Part shown: piece by piece, positions 63,372-64,000 of the stretch
Layout of the letters: every line of letters begins with the position of its first letter
Numbering within the stretch: the first letter of the stretch is position 1
Assembly: GCF_902499335.1 (NCBI RefSeq)
Contig: NZ_CABVQK010000001.1
Coordinates: 744,001-808,000 of the forward strand
Direction: 5' to 3'
DNA length: 64,000 nucleotides
Origin: Burkholderia lata
GTDB lineage: Bacteria > Pseudomonadota > Gammaproteobacteria > Burkholderiales > Burkholderiaceae
Position numbers and translations under genes: made by a program
The notes under the pieces: generated by a model
Told to the model about the DNA's origin: nothing
Database searches by the model: none
What the model saw: only the letters and a program-made list of their open reading frames with translations

Positions 63372-64000
63372 CGGGATTCTCCGGTTGGGATGGATGGCAC
63401 GTTCGTGCCGTGAGGAACTGCTTCGGAATGCCGCGCGCGGCTCATACTTCGCGCACGACGGCGCTGCAGCAGGAGCCAGGCGGCGGGAATGACGAACATC
63501 GACAGCAGCGGCGCCGTGACCATGCCGCCGACCATCGGCGCGGCGATGCGCTGCATCACTTCGGAACCGGCGCCGTGCCCGACCATGATCGGCACGAGGC
63601 CGGCGAGCACGACCGCGACCGTCATCGCCTTGGGCCGCACGCGCAGCACGGCGCCTTCGCGGATCGCGTCGAGCAGCAGCGCATCGGTCAGCGGTTCGCC
63701 GGCGTCGAGCCGGCGCTGCAGCGCGCCCTTCAGGTACAGCAGCATCACGACGCCGAACTCGGCGGCCACGCCCGCGAGCGCGATGAAGCCCACCGACGTC
63801 GCGACGGACACCGCATGGCCGAGCACCCACACGAGCCAGAAGCCGCCGACCAGCGCGAACGGCACCGCCGACATCAGCAGCAGCGCATCGGCCGCCGAGC
63901 CGAACGTGAGGAACAGCAGCACGAAGATCACGACGAGCGTCACCGGCACGACGGTGCGCAGCTTGGCTGCCGCGCGTTCGAGATACTCGAACTGCCCCGA
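63368..64000 (-). CDS. cusA: Heavy-metal RND efflux pump CusA/CzcA, C-terminal part (runs off the window)
   Basis: Only the last ~210 residues of the pump are in the window; the frame stays open to position 64000 on the minus strand, beginning [17 protein letters not shown]. The final transmembrane helices with [14 protein letters not shown], the family motif [18 protein letters not shown] and [19 protein letters not shown] are clear for the HME branch of RND pumps. Complete members have about 1,040 residues. It expels Cu(I)/Ag(I) or Zn/Co/Cd; the adjacent CusF favours copper/silver. Confidence 0.93.
   Translation of the reverse strand, partial: SGQFEYLERAAAKLRTVVPVTLVVIFVLLFLTFGSAADALLLMSAVPFALVGGFWLVWVLGHAVSVATSVGFIALAGVAAEFGVVMLLYLKGALQRRLDAGEPLTDALLLDAIREGAVLRVRPKAMTVAVVLAGLVPIMVGHGAGSEVMQRIAAPMVGGMVTAPLLSMFVIPAAWLLLQRRRARSMSRARHSEAVPHGTNVPSIPTGESR

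Overview
The window is a piece of a high-GC beta-proteobacterial genome with Burkholderia-type gene content, most likely the Burkholderia cepacia complex. The evidence is a GC3-rich codon bias, a MipA/OmpV plus OmpC-type porin neighbourhood, paralogues of panB, glmS and glyA among accessory metabolism, an IrlR/IrlS-like metal two-component pair, and a vgrG-centred type VI secretion island. Second copies of housekeeping genes beside catabolic, metal-resistance and secretion modules suggest a secondary chromosome; this is inference. No rRNA, tRNA, CRISPR array, intact insertion sequence or replication origin was recognised.

Left part (1-14.5 kb): an alkylation-repair pair (Ada/AlkA fusion plus Ogt); AraC regulator with panB; an Lrp/AsnC regulator divergent from a glmS paralogue, with two near-identical AT-rich operators between them; an exported orphan protein; a MarR-type regulator with a NmrA/NTF2-like/SDR operon whose promoter carries two palindromes; an ACT-like small protein; and a mipA-response regulator-histidine kinase operon.

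Hydroquinone module (14.5-23.4 kb): all genes lie on the minus strand. They are an MFS transporter, a LysR regulator, the two subunits of hydroquinone 1,2-dioxygenase (iron ligands H256, N258, E262 and H303 visible), 4-hydroxymuconic semialdehyde dehydrogenase, maleylacetate reductase, a YciI-like protein, a Rieske ferredoxin and a porin. Together they take up an aromatic compound and convert hydroquinone to beta-ketoadipate. An identical 17-bp LysR-type box lies upstream of both the dioxygenase operon and the transporter.

Type VI island (23.7-32.7 kb): an AT-rich leader is followed by an overlapping plus-strand operon: VgrG, Tle3-like phospholipase, two tandem DUF2875 (Tla3-like) proteins, PAAR protein, and a KorA/TrfB-like DNA-binding protein. 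The two DUF2875 copies are nearly identical except for a divergent central block, and a tiny relic of a PAAR gene start follows the first copy.

Middle part (33-49.4 kb): a cysteine desulfurase fused to a DUF442-type phosphatase/sulfurtransferase domain; a stand-alone protein with a cytidine-deaminase-fold zinc signature; LysR with flavodoxin and a small ferredoxin-fold protein; an APC permease; glyA; an SDR plus sugar-lactone oxidase operon with a divergent AraC regulator; an EF-hand-like exported protein; a lipoprotein S10 serine peptidase; and an ExeM-like extracellular nuclease.

Metal part (49.6-64 kb): a copper operon (small proteins, TolC-type outer-membrane protein, multicopper oxidase, CusF-like protein, CopC, CopD) faces a response regulator/sensor kinase pair across a CusR-like box. 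After an orphan membrane protein and a gene-poor stretch come a CaCA-type exchanger, an arsenic operon (arsR-acr3-arsC-arsH), and a second CusF-like gene followed by a CusA/CzcA pump gene that runs off the right edge.
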